Shown: piece after piece, positions 39,501-54,500 of the stretch
How positions within the stretch are numbered: the first letter of the stretch is position 1
Layout of the letters: the number at the start of each line of letters is the position of its first letter
Source of the DNA: Budorcas taxicolor
Taxonomy: Eukaryota; Chordata; Mammalia; Artiodactyla; Bovidae
DNA length: 64,000 nucleotides
Assembly (NCBI RefSeq): GCF_023091745.1
Contig: NC_068912.1
Location: 57,936,567-58,000,566, forward strand
Direction of reading: 5' to 3'
Notes under the pieces: generated by a model
Seen by the model: only the letters and a program-made list of their open reading frames with translations
What the model was told of the DNA's origin: nothing
Database searches by the model: none
Program-made: the position numbers and the translations under genes

Positions 39501-42500
39501 CCCTGGGGCCCTATCATTCCTAATTCAGTCTTTCTTCTTCCTGTTTTGTTTTGTTTTGTTTTTAACTGGATAACCTAAACCTATGTTCCCTAAGCCCTCT
39601 TAATTTTATTCTTGATATTTTATTTTAAACTTTTATTTGGATATTTACTTTTCAGTTCTATACTTGTCATTGTTTCTTTTTATAGACACTTTTTATTCTG
39701 AGATTTCCTGTTTATTTATCATAAGTATATTTTTATTTACATGAGTGAGCATTTTTATATTAACTACTTTAAAAATGTTATGTGATACTACTAAAATCTG
39801 TATTATCTTGAGTCTGGTTTCCATTAATTGCCTTTTCTTATAAATATGGGAAATTTTCCCTGTCAAGTAATTTTAAGCTATATCTTGAATATTTTGACTT
39901 ATTCATTGTGGAGACTCTAAAGTCTATTATATTTCTTTGAAAAGCATTTTGTTTTTTAATTTGGTAGGCATTTAACTCGGTGATCAAATTCCAAGTTTTC
40001 TCTCTTTTGTGAGTAGATGGCTGCTGAAATCTCTGTTAAGTGCTTTTAACCTTGTCTGGTCAACTTAGAGTCTGACATACGAATACAAACCTACACGTGA
40101 TTATTTAAAACAGAAGGGCACTGAATTCATGGAAATCAGTAAAAAGCAGTTTAGTATAGTGAAAGAGCTTGACATTGGAATCAGACAGATTCAGTCAGAT
40201 TCTGGTTCTTCCACTTACAGCTGTTTTGACTTAGTACAAATTATTTGACCCTTCTGAACTTCAGTTTGCCTGTCAGGAAAATGAGATACATTTATAGTTA
40301 TAAAAAAAATCATGCTCATTATGTTCCTAGCACAGGCCCTCAATAAATAGCAACCACTATAGTCATTAGCCTCCTGGTCATCACTGGCATCATTGCTGAT
40401 ATGCATCATGGAGCAAGGAGTTGTACTACAGATAAGGTATTTCAGTAGCCTTATAGCCTTAAAGGGAATCTGAAAAGCCTTAAAAGGAATTTTTACTTTG
40501 TGCCAGCTTGTTCTTTTCATCTCCGATAAAAATAATTAGGGTCCATTTAGATCATTTCATAGCTTTGCCAAACAGCATTTATGCAGCATTAACAGTATTA
40601 AAAGTACATATTGAGCTTAATATTGTGTGCAGGCACACTTTACAAAGCAAATTGGGCAAGTATTATTTAAGATTCTAAGTGCTTTATGTTTCAAATGGTA
40701 TATCAGGCATAGAGGGATCCCTTATATTGATCTGGTCTTAATTTAGGAGTATATGGGTAACGTGATTTTCATAACTGAAATATGGTCTTAGATGAGAGTC
40801 CACAAGATTTTACAAATCTGCCTTTCTCTAATCGCTTCACCAGTGGCTCAGCAGTAAAGAATCCACCTGCAATGCAGGATGCAGGTTCAATTCCTGGGTT
40901 TGGAAGATCTCCTGGAGAAGGAAATGGCAACTCTCTCCAGTATTCTTGCTTGAAAAATCCGATGGACAGAGACGCCTGGCAGACTACAGTCCACGGGGTC
41001 ACAAAAGAGTCAGACACAACTGAGCAGCCAAACAATAGCAGCTGCTTTCTCTAATCAGACAATCATATGTGACTAAACATAGCATTGATGACTATAGCTT
41101 AGATTCTTTGTTCCTGGAGATTTTTAATATCTTCCAATTTAATATCAATTTTTAGATTTTAAATTTAAGATAAAAGGATAATTGTGATCTGCTATATAAT
41201 TGCCAAACTTCCCAAAGGCAATAATTTAGAAGAGTAGGAGTAGCAAATAGCAAATAGATAAGGTCAGTATTTTATATATCATTAGTAATCATCAGTATCT
41301 GGTACACAGTAGATGCTCAGTTATACTTTGAATGGAAGGATCAAAGAGGACCTGGAATTTGATTTAGAGTTTTATAGCCCTGGTGGCTCAGACAATAAAG
41401 AATCCTCCTGCAATATAGGAGACCTGGGTTTGATTCATGGGTTGGGAGGATGCCCTGGAGAAGGAAATGACTACCCCCTCCAGTGTTCTTGCCTGGAGAA
41501 TTCCATGGACAGAGGAGCCAGACAGGCTACAGTTCATGGGGTCGCAAAGAGTAGGATATGACAGAGCAATTTTCACTTTACATACCATTTTAGAATATAC
41601 CTCCATGTCTAAGATTCTATTTTATGTTACCATGGATAGCATGGTGTAAAAATGGGGTAAAATAAAGAACATTGGAGAGGTCCAATTTGATCATTTCTGG
41701 TCATTAGGTTCTGAGACCCTTGTGCCTTCCCAGGCTATGAGAGCATAAGTCACACTCCTTTATTTCTTGCCTGGAAAATCCCACGGACAGAAGAGCCTGG
41801 CAGTCTACAGTCCATGATCACAAAGAGCTGGGTATGAGTAACTGAGTGACTGAGCATACACACAGATATAAAGAACTCCTATGACTCATTGACAGAATAA
41901 TAAACAACAATGGCAAAATGAGCAAAAGGACTTGAGTAACCATTCCTCTAAAGAAGATATATAAATGGCGAAGAAATACATAAAAAGATTCTCAGTATCA
42001 CTGGTCTTTCAGTTCAGTTCAGATCAGTCGCTCAGTCATGTCCGACTCTTTGCAACTCCATGAGTCACAGCACGCCAGGCCTCCCTGTCCATCACCAACT
42101 CCCAGAGTTCACTCAGACTCACGTCCATCGAGTCCGTGATGCCATCCAGCCATCTTATCCTCTGTCGTCCCCTTCTCCTCCTGTCTCCAATCCCTCCCAG
42201 CATCATAGTCTTTTCCAATGAGTCAACTCTTCGCATAAGGTGGCCAAAGTACTGGAGTTTCAGCTTTAGCATCATTTCTTCCAAAGAAATTGGGAAATGC
42301 AAATCAAGACCACACTGAGATACCACTTCCCACCCAGGTTAACTATTATCACACACACATGCACACACACACACACACATACCCCTACACCTATATATGA
42401 AGAAAAAATAATCAGTGCTGACAAGGATGTGGAGAAACAGGAATTGTGCCATGCTGGTGGGAATATAAAATGGTGGAGCTGCTGTGGAAAGCAGTTTGCC

Positions 42501-45500
42501 CAGCTTCTCAAATTGTTGAACATAGAATTGTATATTATCCATCAACCCATATAACTCACTTCTAGGTGCCCCAAAGAATGTAAAGTACAGATACAAACAA
42601 ATACTTATATATTAATGTTTATAGGAGTGTTAGACATAACCAAAGTGTAGAAAACCTGAATTGTTTATTGATGATTAATGGATAAAGAAAATGTGGTATA
42701 TACATACAGCAGAATATTATTCAACCTTAAAAAGGAAAGAAGTCTTGACACATTTTACAAATGGATGGATCTTTATGCTACATGAAATAAGCCAGACACA
42801 AAAGAAGAAATATTGTATGATTCCATGTATATAAGACCCTTTAATTACCTACTTTGACTGCTGCTGCTGCTGTTAAGTTGCTTCAGTCATGTCCGACTCT
42901 GTGCAACCCCATAGATGGCAGCCCACCAGGCTCCTCTGCCCATGGGATTTTCCAGGCAAGAGTACTGGAGTGGGTTGCCATTGCCTTCTTCACCTACTTT
43001 GACTACTTTAAGTCAAATTCATTGAGACAGAAAGTAGTATTGTGGTTGCCAGGGAGGCGGGTGGGGGATAGGGAGCTATTTAATGGGTACAGAATTTCAG
43101 TTTGGGAATATAAAAAATTCTGAAAGTGGATGGTGGTAATAATGGTGAACACAACAATGTGAATATACTTAATGCCACAGTACGCTAAATTTACACATAC
43201 TGTACACTTTAAAATTATTAAAATGGTGGATTATATGTGATGCATATTTTACCATAAAATAAAAAATAAAGAATGGATAAAGATAGAGAAATTAGATAGG
43301 AGGATCCTAAAAGAAAGCTGAGGTATGAAAACTAAAACATTTTCAAACATCATTTTTTCTCTAAGCTTTACCTTTATTTATTCAGGGTTTACAAGGACCC
43401 CCAGGGAGTACTGGAGACAGGGGACTTACAGGAGAACCGGTAAGTATATTTTTATGTGTTTCTAATTGTGTTTTTCTTATAATGTATTTTACCTATCTCT
43501 TATTATTACTCTGTGGTTCTGTGGCTGGTATGTTTTTGAAACCAGCATTTATCATGGGCAGTTAATTATAAGAATGAATATTTTGCTGTGAAGATAATTT
43601 ATAGTGCCTTCCTGGTTTCATAAAGTCAAATTTGGTTCTGTTTATCTGGAACCATTAACACTGCGTGTATTTCTATTTTCAACAAATATAATTCTGTTTT
43701 ATTGACTTTCAGAATTTTTTTCTTAACAGCCTGCTGTTTATATAATAATTATTATACTCCCCCCACACATCCACACACACAATCACACTTATGAAGGCAA
43801 CTCTATAATAAAAGACCGTATAGAGAAGCCAGACTCTACACGTAATGGGCCAAAATGTGGAAACTTGACAGAAATGGTAGTAGGTCAATAATTCAGAAAC
43901 TTACATCACATTTTCATACATAGGACTCAGTTATAGATTTTCCATGGAAAATGAACTGTGAAAATGAAATACCTTGCCACACCTTCTTTCTCACAATATA
44001 TTCTTTATTGCCTATGAAGTCATTCTTCTGGCTAATGGTATCAGATGTAATGTGCAGTAACATGCTCCTAAGATTTACAATACAAATGTTTTTAAAACTA
44101 CTGTGTGGTTGATCTTATCCATCACATGACACAAAAGTTTATAAGTGGTTTTTGCACAGTTCATTTAGCTAGTATGAAGGGGAAAATTCTAATAGTCAAA
44201 GAACTATTCTTATCCATCTGTGTTCATTTCCTGCTTTATACATTTAACCTGTGGTATAAGCTCTTCAAACAATAAGTAAAGATTTGACTATGTGTGTAAT
44301 TTTTCCAAATATAGAATCTTAAATGTGATATTGATTTTTATCAAACTAAATTCTTCTCAGTTTTCTCTGGTTTGTATCTCTTAACCTGCCATCCCACTTC
44401 TAATATTTGTTTGATCAAAAATCATGCAAATATCTAAATATCTCTTTCTTCTAAAGAAACTATAGCTCCTTGAAGTCAGAGACCATTTTTTTTCATCTTT
44501 GCCATCCTCTTTCTTAGTACAATATCTGGCATATTTATCTATCTAGTGCATGTTTGTTAAATACCACTAACCAAAAAGTCATATACCCATGATGTAATCA
44601 TTTAGCTGGTAATATTAGCTGAAGTGAAACAACATTAAAACTAAGCTTAATAAAGAATGCATTTAAGTCACAATAAGCGTATCAACAGAGCTATGACAAC
44701 AACAGAGATAATACCAAGTTTTATACAAAAAAAGATTTACTGTTGTAACTGTAAATGACTAAATGGCTGAAAAAGCTTAAAAATTGACATTCAGGTCCCA
44801 GGGTCAGTGGCTCTGGTAAATAAAATATAAATTAATTTGTAATGGGTATGATGGGCTTTGTTTCACATATTTGGGCTACCTAGTAATATCTAAGGGAATG
44901 TATAACAAAATAAACCATCTTAATTTAGGGTTAGGGAAACTTCCAGAAGAGGAGAATTTGTGCTGTGAACTGAAGGATGAAGAGTGGGTTACTTAAGTAA
45001 ATATGGGGAAAAGTCATGCCAGAGAGAAGTCATGACCTGGGAGAAAGCCTTATATATTAATCTGAAGATCTAAAAGAAGGCCAGTGTGACTGTGACACAG
45101 GGAATCGAGTGGGAAGTAAGTATAAGATGAGGATGGAAAGGGAGGCAGGGGACGAAACGCATGCAACTCTAAAAGCCCCATTCCCAAGGATATGTATTTT
45201 TAGCGTAAGAACAAAGAGATATCTTTGAAGGGATAGGGCTAGTTTTATGATTGTCTTATTGTTTCATAAAGCTCACCCAAACCAAATAGGAATGGACCAA
45301 GAAAGCCTTTCTGTTACAACAGTCCAGATAAGATACAGTAGAACATTTTTGATTAGCAGAGAAAAAAAGTAGGTATAAAATAACCCAAATGAGATAAAAT
45401 CAACAGGAGAAAGATGTAAAGTATGTGAAATATCTGAAGTATGGTTTCTAAGGTTGTGGCTTGAAGTATCAATAGGTTATCTCTCATTAAAACTGAAAAA

Positions 45501-48500
45501 AAAAATCAGCAGCAATTTATGTTTGAGAACGGAAGATTAAATTTAGCTGTGTTGATCTGAGGTGTCTTTGAGAAACGTGAAGATGGTGGTTGATTGTGGC
45601 ATTCAAAACAGAAAGAAGTGAAAACTGAAGTGTTAGTCACTCAGTCATGTCCAACTCTTTGCGAGTCCATGGACGGCAACCCGCCAGGATTCTCTGTCCA
45701 TGTGATTCTCCAGGCAAGAATACTGTTGTGAGTTGCCATTCTGTTCTGCAAGGGATCTTCCCAATGCTGGGAGTGAATCCAGGTCTCCTGCATTGCAGGC
45801 AGGCTCTTTATCATCTGAGCCACCAGAATAATATCCTGAAATTTAAAATATTGGGGTTATTGGTCTAGGGAGAACATATAGGAAAGAGAAAAAGATATTA
45901 GGATGAACTTTGAAGAAATTCCACATATAATAAATGTTGATAGAAGGGAATGAAACTGCAGAAAAGATTGAAAGAGGCAAGAAGAAAATTAGATATATAA
46001 GTTAGGAGTCCGGCACTAACCATACCCATCTTAAAATCTTCATGACAATCTTAAATTGCTTTAGAAGTATGTAAGCAAAAATAATACATCTATATTAAAG
46101 TAGAAGTGAAATTTTTATGCCAAAAAAAGAGAGAAAATGGAATCAAAAGTCTTAATGTCATAGAAAAAGTAAGAGAATTCCAGAAAAACATCTATTTCTG
46201 CTTTATTCACTATGCCAAAGCCTTTGACTGTGTGCATCACAATAAACTGTGGAAAATTCTGAAAGAGTTGGGAACAGCAGACCACCTGACCTGCCTCTTG
46301 AGAAACCTGTATGGAGGTCAGCAAGCAACAGTTAGAACTGGTCATGGAACAACAGACTGGTTCCAAATAGGAAAAGGAGTATGTCAAGGCTGTATATTGT
46401 CATCCTGCTTATTTAACTTATATGCAGAGTACATCATGAGAAAGGCTGGGCTGGAAGAAGCACAAGCTGGAATCAAGATTGAAAGGAGAAAAATCAATAA
46501 CCTCAGATATGCAGATGACACCACCCTTATGGCAGAAAGTGAAGGAGAACTAAAGAGCCTCTTGATGAAAGTGAAAGAGGAGAGTGAAAAAGTTGGCTTA
46601 AAGCTCAACATTCAGAAAACGAAAATCATGGCATCTGGTCCCATCACTTCATGGGAAATAGATGGGGAAACAGTGGAAACAGTGTCAGACCTTATTTTTC
46701 TGGGCTCGAAAATCACTGCAGATGGTGATTGCAGCCATGAAATTAAAAGACACTTACTCATTGGAAGGAAAGTTATGACTAACCTAGACAGCATATTGAA
46801 AAACAGAGATATTACTTTGCCAACAACAAAGATTCATCTAGTCAAGGCTATGGTTTTTCCAGTGATCATGTATGGATGTGAGAGTTGGACTGTGAAGAAA
46901 GCTGAGCGCTGAAGAATTGATGCTTTTGAACTGTGGTGTTGGACAAGACTCTTGAGAGTCCCTTGGACTGCAGGGAGATCCAACCAGTCCATTCTGAAGG
47001 AAATCAGCCCTGGGATTTCTTTGGAAGGAGTGATGTGGAAGCTGAAGCTCCAATACTTTGGCCACCTGATGCGAAGAGCTGGCTCATTGGAAAAGACCCT
47101 GATGCTGGGAAAGATTGAGGGCGGGAGGAGAAAGGGACGACAGAGGATGAGATGGTTGGATGGCATCATCAACTCGATGGATGTGAGTTTGGGTGGACTC
47201 CGGGAGTTGGTTATGGACAGGGAGGCCTGGTGTGCTGTGGTTCATGGGGTTGCAAAGAATTGGATATGACTAAGAGACTGAACTGAACTGAAAGAATGGA
47301 AACTAAAAAAAGAAAGAAGAAGAGTAGCAAATAGAAAATGGTAATAAATATAGTAAGTCTTACAGCTATATCAGTTATCACTGAAATGTCAATGTTCTAA
47401 GAAACAGAGAGAGTAGAAAGAAAAATGAGACCTAACTGTATGTTGTCTTCAAGGAACCTACTTTAAATATAAAGTCACAGATATATTAAAAGTAAAGGGA
47501 TGGACAAAATGGACTAAGATATGTTAACACTAACCAAAGGACAACTGTAGTAGTTATATTAATTTCAAACAAAATACACTGTAGATCAAGGATAATTATG
47601 AGGGATAAAGGGGGATACTATATAGTGATAAGGGTATCAGTTCTCCAAGAAGATATCATTGTGCTTAATGTATATGAATCTAACAGGAGAGCATCAGATT
47701 ACATGAAGCAAAAACTGATAGAACTCCAAGGATAAATAGACAAATTTATTATTTCAGTTGGAGACTTTAGCACTCATCTGTTTATCAGTTATTGAGAGAT
47801 CCAGCAAGCAGATAATCAGTAAGATTATAGTTGAACTGAACATCACCATTAGAAAACTGAATCTAATTGACACTGATGAAAGTGAAAGTAAAAGTGAAGT
47901 CACTCAGTCGTGTCCTACTCTGTCAACCCCGTGGACTGTAGCCTACCAGGCTTCAGTCCATCCATGGGATTTCCCAGGCAAGAATACTGGAGTGGGTTGC
48001 CATTTTCTTCTGCAGGGAATCTTCCCGACACAGGGATTAAACTCAGGTCTCCTGCGTTGCAGGCAGACATTTTACCCTCTGAGCCACCAGGGAAGCCCAT
48101 TTATAGATGACTTAATCCAATAACAGCAGAATATACATTCTTTTTAAGCTAACATGGAATATTCACCAAGATCGACTGTGTTCTGGGTCATAAGACACAC
48201 CTTAACAAATTTCAAAGAGATGTCATTTTTTTTAATTAATTTATTTTTTTAATTTTAAAATCTTTAATTCTTACATGTGTTCCCAAACATGAACCCCCCT
48301 CCCACCTCCCTCCCCATAACATCTCTGTGGGTCATCCCCATGCACCAGCCCCAAGCATGCTGTATCCTGCGTCAGACATAGACTGGCGATTCAATTCTTA
48401 CATGATAGTATACATGATAGAATGCCATTCTCCCAAATCATCCCACCCTCTCCCTCTCCCTCTGAGTCCAAAAGTCCGTTATACACAGCTGTGTCTTTTT

Positions 48501-51500
48501 TCCTGTCTTGCATACAGGGTCGTCATTGCCATCTTTCTAAATTCCATATATATGTGTTAGTATACTGTATTGGTGTTTTTCTTTCTGGCTTACTTCACTC
48601 TGTATAATCGGCTCCAGTTTCATCCATCTCATCAGAACTGATTCAAATGAATTCTTTTTAATGGCTGAGTAATACTCCATTGTGTATATGTACCACAGCT
48701 TTCTTATCCATTCATCTGCTGATGGACATCTAGGTTGTTTCCATGTCCTGGCTATTATAAACAGTGCTGCGATGAACATTGGGGTACATGTGTCTCTTTC
48801 AGTTCCGGTTTCCTCGGTGTGTATGCCCAGCAGTGGGATTGCTGGGTCATAAGGGAGTTCTATTTGCAATTTTTTAAGGAATCTCCACACTGTTCTCCAT
48901 AGTGGCTGTACAAAATATATTCTCTATTCATAATGGAATTAAACTAGATTTCAGTAAGAGAAACATAACTGAAAAATATTTAAACTACACACTTCTAAAT
49001 AACACTGGTTCAAAGAAGAAGTCTCAAGAGAAAATTTGACAATATTTTCAACTAAATGAAAATGAAAATATAACTTATCAAACTTTGTAGAATGCAGTGA
49101 AAACAGTGCTTAGAGGCAAATTTGTAGTATTAAATGCATATATTAGAGAAAAAGAAAGATCTGAAATCACTAATCCAAGCTTCCACTTTAGGAAACTAGG
49201 AAAAGAATAGAAAATTAAATACAAAGTAAACAGAAAAAAGTAAGTGATAAAAAAATTAGAGCAGATGGCCAGTTCAGTGGACATCGGTTTGATTCCTGGT
49301 CCAGGAAGATTCCACGTGGCCTGGGGGCGACTAAGCCCATGGGCCACAACTCCTGAGCCCACGTGCTGTAACTGCTGAAGCCCATGCATGCTGGAGCCTC
49401 TCCGCTGCGACAAGAGAAGCCACCCTAAAGAGAAGCTTGCGCACCACAACTAGAGAGTAGCACCTGCTTGCCACATCTACAGAATGCTTGGACGCAGCAA
49501 CAAGGACACCAAACAGCCTAAAAATAAATGGGTTAAAAAAAAAATCAGAGCAGAAATCAATTACATTAAAAACAGGAAAATAGAGAAAATCAATGAAACA
49601 AAAAATATATTCTTTGAAAAGACCAATAAAATTGGTGAAACCTTAGGCAGGATTATCAAGAAAAAAAAAAAGAGATGAGTTTAATTACTAATAGTAAAAA
49701 TGAAAAAAGGGCCTTCACTACAGATCCCAAAGTCATTAAAAAGACAATATAGGAATATTATGAATAACTCTTTGCTCACAAATTTGATAACCTAGGTGTA
49801 ATGGACAAATTCCTTGAGAGACATAATCCACCAAAACTTAGGCAAGGAAACTTTGATAACCTGAATAGTTTTATTTTGATTAAGGAAACTGAATCAATAC
49901 AACTGAATCAGTTTGCCGTGTACCTGAAAGTAACACAACATTGTAAATCAATGATACTCCAATGTAAAATAAAAAAACTTTTAAACCTAATAATTAGTAA
50001 CCTTCCAAAACAGAAAGCACTGGGCCTGGATGGTCTTACTAGTGAATTCTTTCAGAGATTTAAGGTATTATGAAATGACACCCATTTTCTACAACAATCA
50101 TGTTTTCAGATACAAGAAAAGTATGATCCATGAATGAAAATTTTGATAGGTTGGACTTCATTAAAATCTAAAAACTTCTGTCCTTGGACATGTTCGGAGA
50201 ATGAAGACATATCACGTAGCAGGGAAAAAATATTTGCAAGACAGATATCTGTTAAAGGACTTATATCCAAAGATACAGAAAGAACTCTTAAAATTCAACA
50301 ATAAGAAAACAAACAGTTCAATTAAAAAAATACAGAAAAGGTTTGAACAGACATACAGATGGCAAGAGGCAAATTAAGATCTGCACAGCAGCATGTGTCA
50401 TTAGAGAACTGCAAATTAAAATAATGGCATGCCATTACACATCTTTAAGAATGGCTAAAATCCAAAACACTGACAATACCAAATGCTAAAAAAGATGTGG
50501 AACGAAAGGAATTCTCATTCATTGTTGGTGGAAAGCAACTTTGGAATATAATTTGGCAGCTTCCTTCAAAGCTAAACGTACTCTTACCAAATGATACAGC
50601 AATCATACTCCTTGGTGTTTACTAAAATAAGTATAAACCTGTGTCTGCCCAAAATCTGCACATAAATGTTCATAGCAGCTTTATTCATAGGTGCTAAAAA
50701 TTAGAAGCAACAAGTAATGTCCTTCAAAGGGTAAATGGTTAAAAAATCTATGGTACACCCATACAATGAAATATTGTTCAGCCATAAAGAGGAATGAGGT
50801 ATTAGTCCACAGAAAGATATAGAGTAACTTTTCAATACATGCTAAATGAAAAACACCAATCTTAAAAGTATAAATACCATATGATTCCAACTACATGACA
50901 TTCTGGAAAAGACAAAACTTTAGAGACAGTAAAGAAGAATGATGGTTGCCAGGGATTGGGGGAAGCGGCCAAGAGATGAATCAGTGGAGAAAAGGGGAAT
51001 TTTAGGGCAATGAAACTGTTTTGTATAATACTGTGAAAGTGGATATCTGATATTATGCATTTCTCAAAACTGTACAACACAGAGTGAACCCTGTGTAAAC
51101 TATGGACTTCACATGAGGAAAGACATTCAGGCATGAAACAGCCTGATATTTTCAGGAAAACTAATCAGTTGCATTCACTACAGTATCATGTGAAAGGTAG
51201 AAAACCTATGACCAACCTAGACATTATATTAAAAAGCAGAGACATTACTTTGCCAACAAAGGTCCATACAGTCAAAGCTATGGTTTTTCCAGTAGTCATA
51301 TATGGATTTGAGAGTTGGACCATAAAGAAAGCTGAGCGTCGAATAATTGATGCTTTTGAACTGTAGCATTGGAGAAGACTCTTGAGAGTCCACTGGACTG
51401 CAAGGAAATCAAACCAGTTAATTCTAAAGAAAATTAGTCCTGAATATTCATTGGAAGGACTGATGCTGAAGCTGAAGCTCCAATACTTTGGTCACCTGAT

Positions 51501-54500
51501 GCAAATAACTCATTGGAAAAGATCCTGATGCTGAGAAAGATTAAGGGCAGGAGAAGGGGATGACAGAAGATGAGATGGTTGGATGGCATCACTGACTCAA
51601 TGGACATGAGTTTGAGCAAGCTCCAGGAGTTGGTGATGGACAGAGAAGCCTGGTGTGCTGCAGTCCATGGGGTCGCAAAGAGTCGGACACAACTGAGTGA
51701 CTAAACTGAGGATGTATTGCTATTTGGTTAAAAGTTTGTTTTGATTCTTACCTCATACTGTACATCAAAACAATGGTTTAAATAGATATGTATTTTAAAA
51801 CCATGATTAACAAAAGAGTAGATGAAATTTTTTTAATGGAAATGTTTTAAACTTAAATATGATGGAAAAAATCATAAAAGACTTAGATTTAAGTACATGA
51901 AAATTTTAAATTTCTTCCAGCCTAATTTTTTGTTTTAAATGGTATAAGATTTAAGGAGAGGACTTCTCTGGTGGCACACTGGATAAGAGTTCACCAGCCA
52001 ATGCAGGGAACATGAATTCAATCCATGGTTCAGGAAGATTCCACATGCTGCAGAGCAATTAAGGCCACGAACCACAACTACTGAAACTCGTGTGCCTAGA
52101 GCCTGTGCTTTGTAACAAGAGAAGTCACCACAATGAGAAGCCAACATACCACAATGAAGAGTAGCCCTCACTTGCTGCAACTAGAGAAAGCCCACATGTA
52201 GCAGCAAAGGCCCAGTGCAACCAAAAATAAATAAATACAATTATAAAAAACAAAATTTAGGAGATACACTAAATGTTAAAAGGGTTAAATGGTGGTTTGG
52301 GGTAATTTTTACTTTTATGTATTTTCAAGTATTCTATAGTGAACATATTTGGGGGGAAAGTTATCTTTAACATTATATTTTTAAAATAAAATGCCATCTC
52401 ACAAACTGGGCAAATGTTAGCAATAAAACAGGAAAGGAAAGAGTTAATGTCCACAACATATAAAGAACTCTACAGAATTTTTTAAATGACTCCCAAAATA
52501 CATGGGCAAAGAGCATAATCAGGCAACATGTAGAATATTTCAAAAATCTGATAAACAAATGACAGAATATTCAACCTCACTGGTAATCAAACATATAAAA
52601 TTTTAAGATACTAGTTGGTCTGTCAAAAATGAAGAACTTAAAAAATAACTTACTGATAAAATAATATTCTATGCTGGTATGAATTTAATGAAATAGATTC
52701 TAATTTTATACATTGTGGAACATTAATTTTTGCAACCTTTCTGAAAGTTGACTTGATGTTATGAGCAAATAATGCTATCGTGTTTCTCTCAGTGTGTTTC
52801 TGCTAGGATAAAGCAACATTCTGAGGAGAATCCATAAATTTTGGATTACTGTGCATAACATGTAGCAAACCATAACTGAAAAATATTAGTGACTTCTTAA
52901 AACCTTAAATGGCTGTGCTGTTGAGTAAGAAAATTTGTGATACCTACATACCAACCTTTTAATTCTAATTCAAATATTTATCTCAACTATTTGGCAATAT
53001 TTTCTGATGTAACAGATTTAATATTCACTTACAGTCTAACTTGTATATAATAAAATCAAACTTTTATTGTAAATAAGAATTAAAAACAATATAACTGTCT
53101 AGCATTAAGAAAATTATTAAATCATAGTACTGCAGAATGTTAAATAGAATATAATATCATATAGATATTGAACAATTTTGTTGTGAAATATTTATAATAT
53201 GATGAAATATTTGCCTTTATAATAGACTCTTAAAACATTAAACAAATACAGTTATTTATAAATATGCTCCCACAAAAGAACAAGAAGGAAATATGCAAGT
53301 ATATTTACAGTATCATCTCTGTATGACAGAATTACAGATGATTTACTTTATCTGTTTCTTTTTGTAGTTTCCATACTTTTTGAATATTTTAAATGAACAT
53401 TAATACAACTTAGAAAAACATTTTAAGATAACAAACCATGTCACAACTTTTTCCCTATTAATACATTTTTGTAAAGTGAAGCGTGTACAAAATTGTGATG
53501 GACTGTAAGCTCATAATAGAGAAGGCAATGGCACCCCACTCCAGTACTTTTGCCTGGAAAATCCCATGGATGGAGGAGCCTGGTAGACTGCAGTCCATAG
53601 GGTCGCAAAGAGCCGGACACGACTGAGCGACTTCACTTTCACTTTTCACTTTCATGCATTGGAGAAGGAAATGGCAACCCACTCCAGTGTTCTTGCCTGG
53701 AGAATCCCAGGGACGGGGAAGCCTGGTGGGCTGCCGTCTATGGGTCGCACAGAGTCGGACACGACTGAAGCGACTTAGCAGCAGCATAAGCTCATAGAGT
53801 TTTAACTATCTTATAATTTTCTGAATCTAAAAATCATCTTTGTACTATCTTTCAGAAAGACCAAAAACTGCAAACACTTTCTTTGGGTGGCTGGAAACAT
53901 AGCATTAAGTGTTCTGGAGAAGGAAATTGCACCCCTCTCTATTCTTCTCTGGGTAATCCCATGGAGAGAGGAGCCTGGCGGGCTACAGTCCATAGGGTTG
54001 CAAAGAGTCAGACACAACTGAGTGACTAATATTTACTGAACAAGTGTTAATCTATCTAAAGTAATTTTAGATTGGACTGGAAAAGGTCAGTTTTCATTCC
54101 AATTCAAGGAAAGGCACTGCCAAAGAATGCTCAAATTACCGCACGATTGCACTCATCTCACACGCTAGTAAAGTAATGCTCAAAATTCTCCAAGCCAGGC
54201 TTCAGCAATACGTGAACCGTGAACTTCCTGATGTTCAAGCTGGTTTTAGAAAAGGCGGAGGAACCAGAGATCAAATTGCCAACATCCGCTGGATCGTGGA
54301 AAAAGCAAGAGAGTTCCAGAAAAACATCTATTTCTGCTTTATTGACTATGCCAAAGCCTTTGACTGTGTGCATCACAATAAACTGTGGAAAATTCTGAAA
54401 GAAATGGGAACACCAGACCACCTGACCTGCCTCTTGAGAAATTTGTATGCAGGTCAGGAAGCAACAGTTAGAACTGGACACAACAGACTGGTTCCAAACA

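Larger units (their letters stand above)
34940..40025 (-). mobile_element. Old L1, antisense, 5' region, heavily interrupted
   Basis: Segments at about 34940-35445, 35545-35640, 35870-36291, 38804-39012 and 39306-40025 read in order as one antisense L1 5' UTR: tttgatatgagtctctctag, then tgaaggatattttcactgat, tttggcctgcatcatttctg, gatgtgcctagatgaatttt and gagactctaaagtctatta. The gaps are filled by a BovB tip, a hAT-like element, a young L1 and a Bov-A2. Confidence 0.75.
41864..43268 (+). mobile_element. Old L1 3' end, sense, interrupted twice
   Basis: Sense L1 ORF2 end and 3' UTR: gggaaatgcaaatcaagacc, gacaaggatgtggagaaaca, aaaatgtggtatatacatac, gaataagccagacacaaaag-like text and a terminal A-rich region. 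A BovB tip (42008-42290), an (AC)n tract (42352-42380) and Bov-A2 (42859-42991) interrupt it. Confidence 0.85.
47300..51130 (+). mobile_element. Old L1, sense, ORF2 to 3' UTR, interrupted
   Basis: Sense L1 with endonuclease-region text (ttagcactcatctgtttatc, attctgggtcataagacaca-like clause near 48181), mid ORF2 (gcactgggcctggatggtct near 50018) and 3' UTR (ggttgccagggattggggga near 50945, ctgtacaacacagagtgaac). Bov-tA, a young L1 and a CHR SINE interrupt it at about 47883, 48225 and 49262. Confidence 0.8.
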
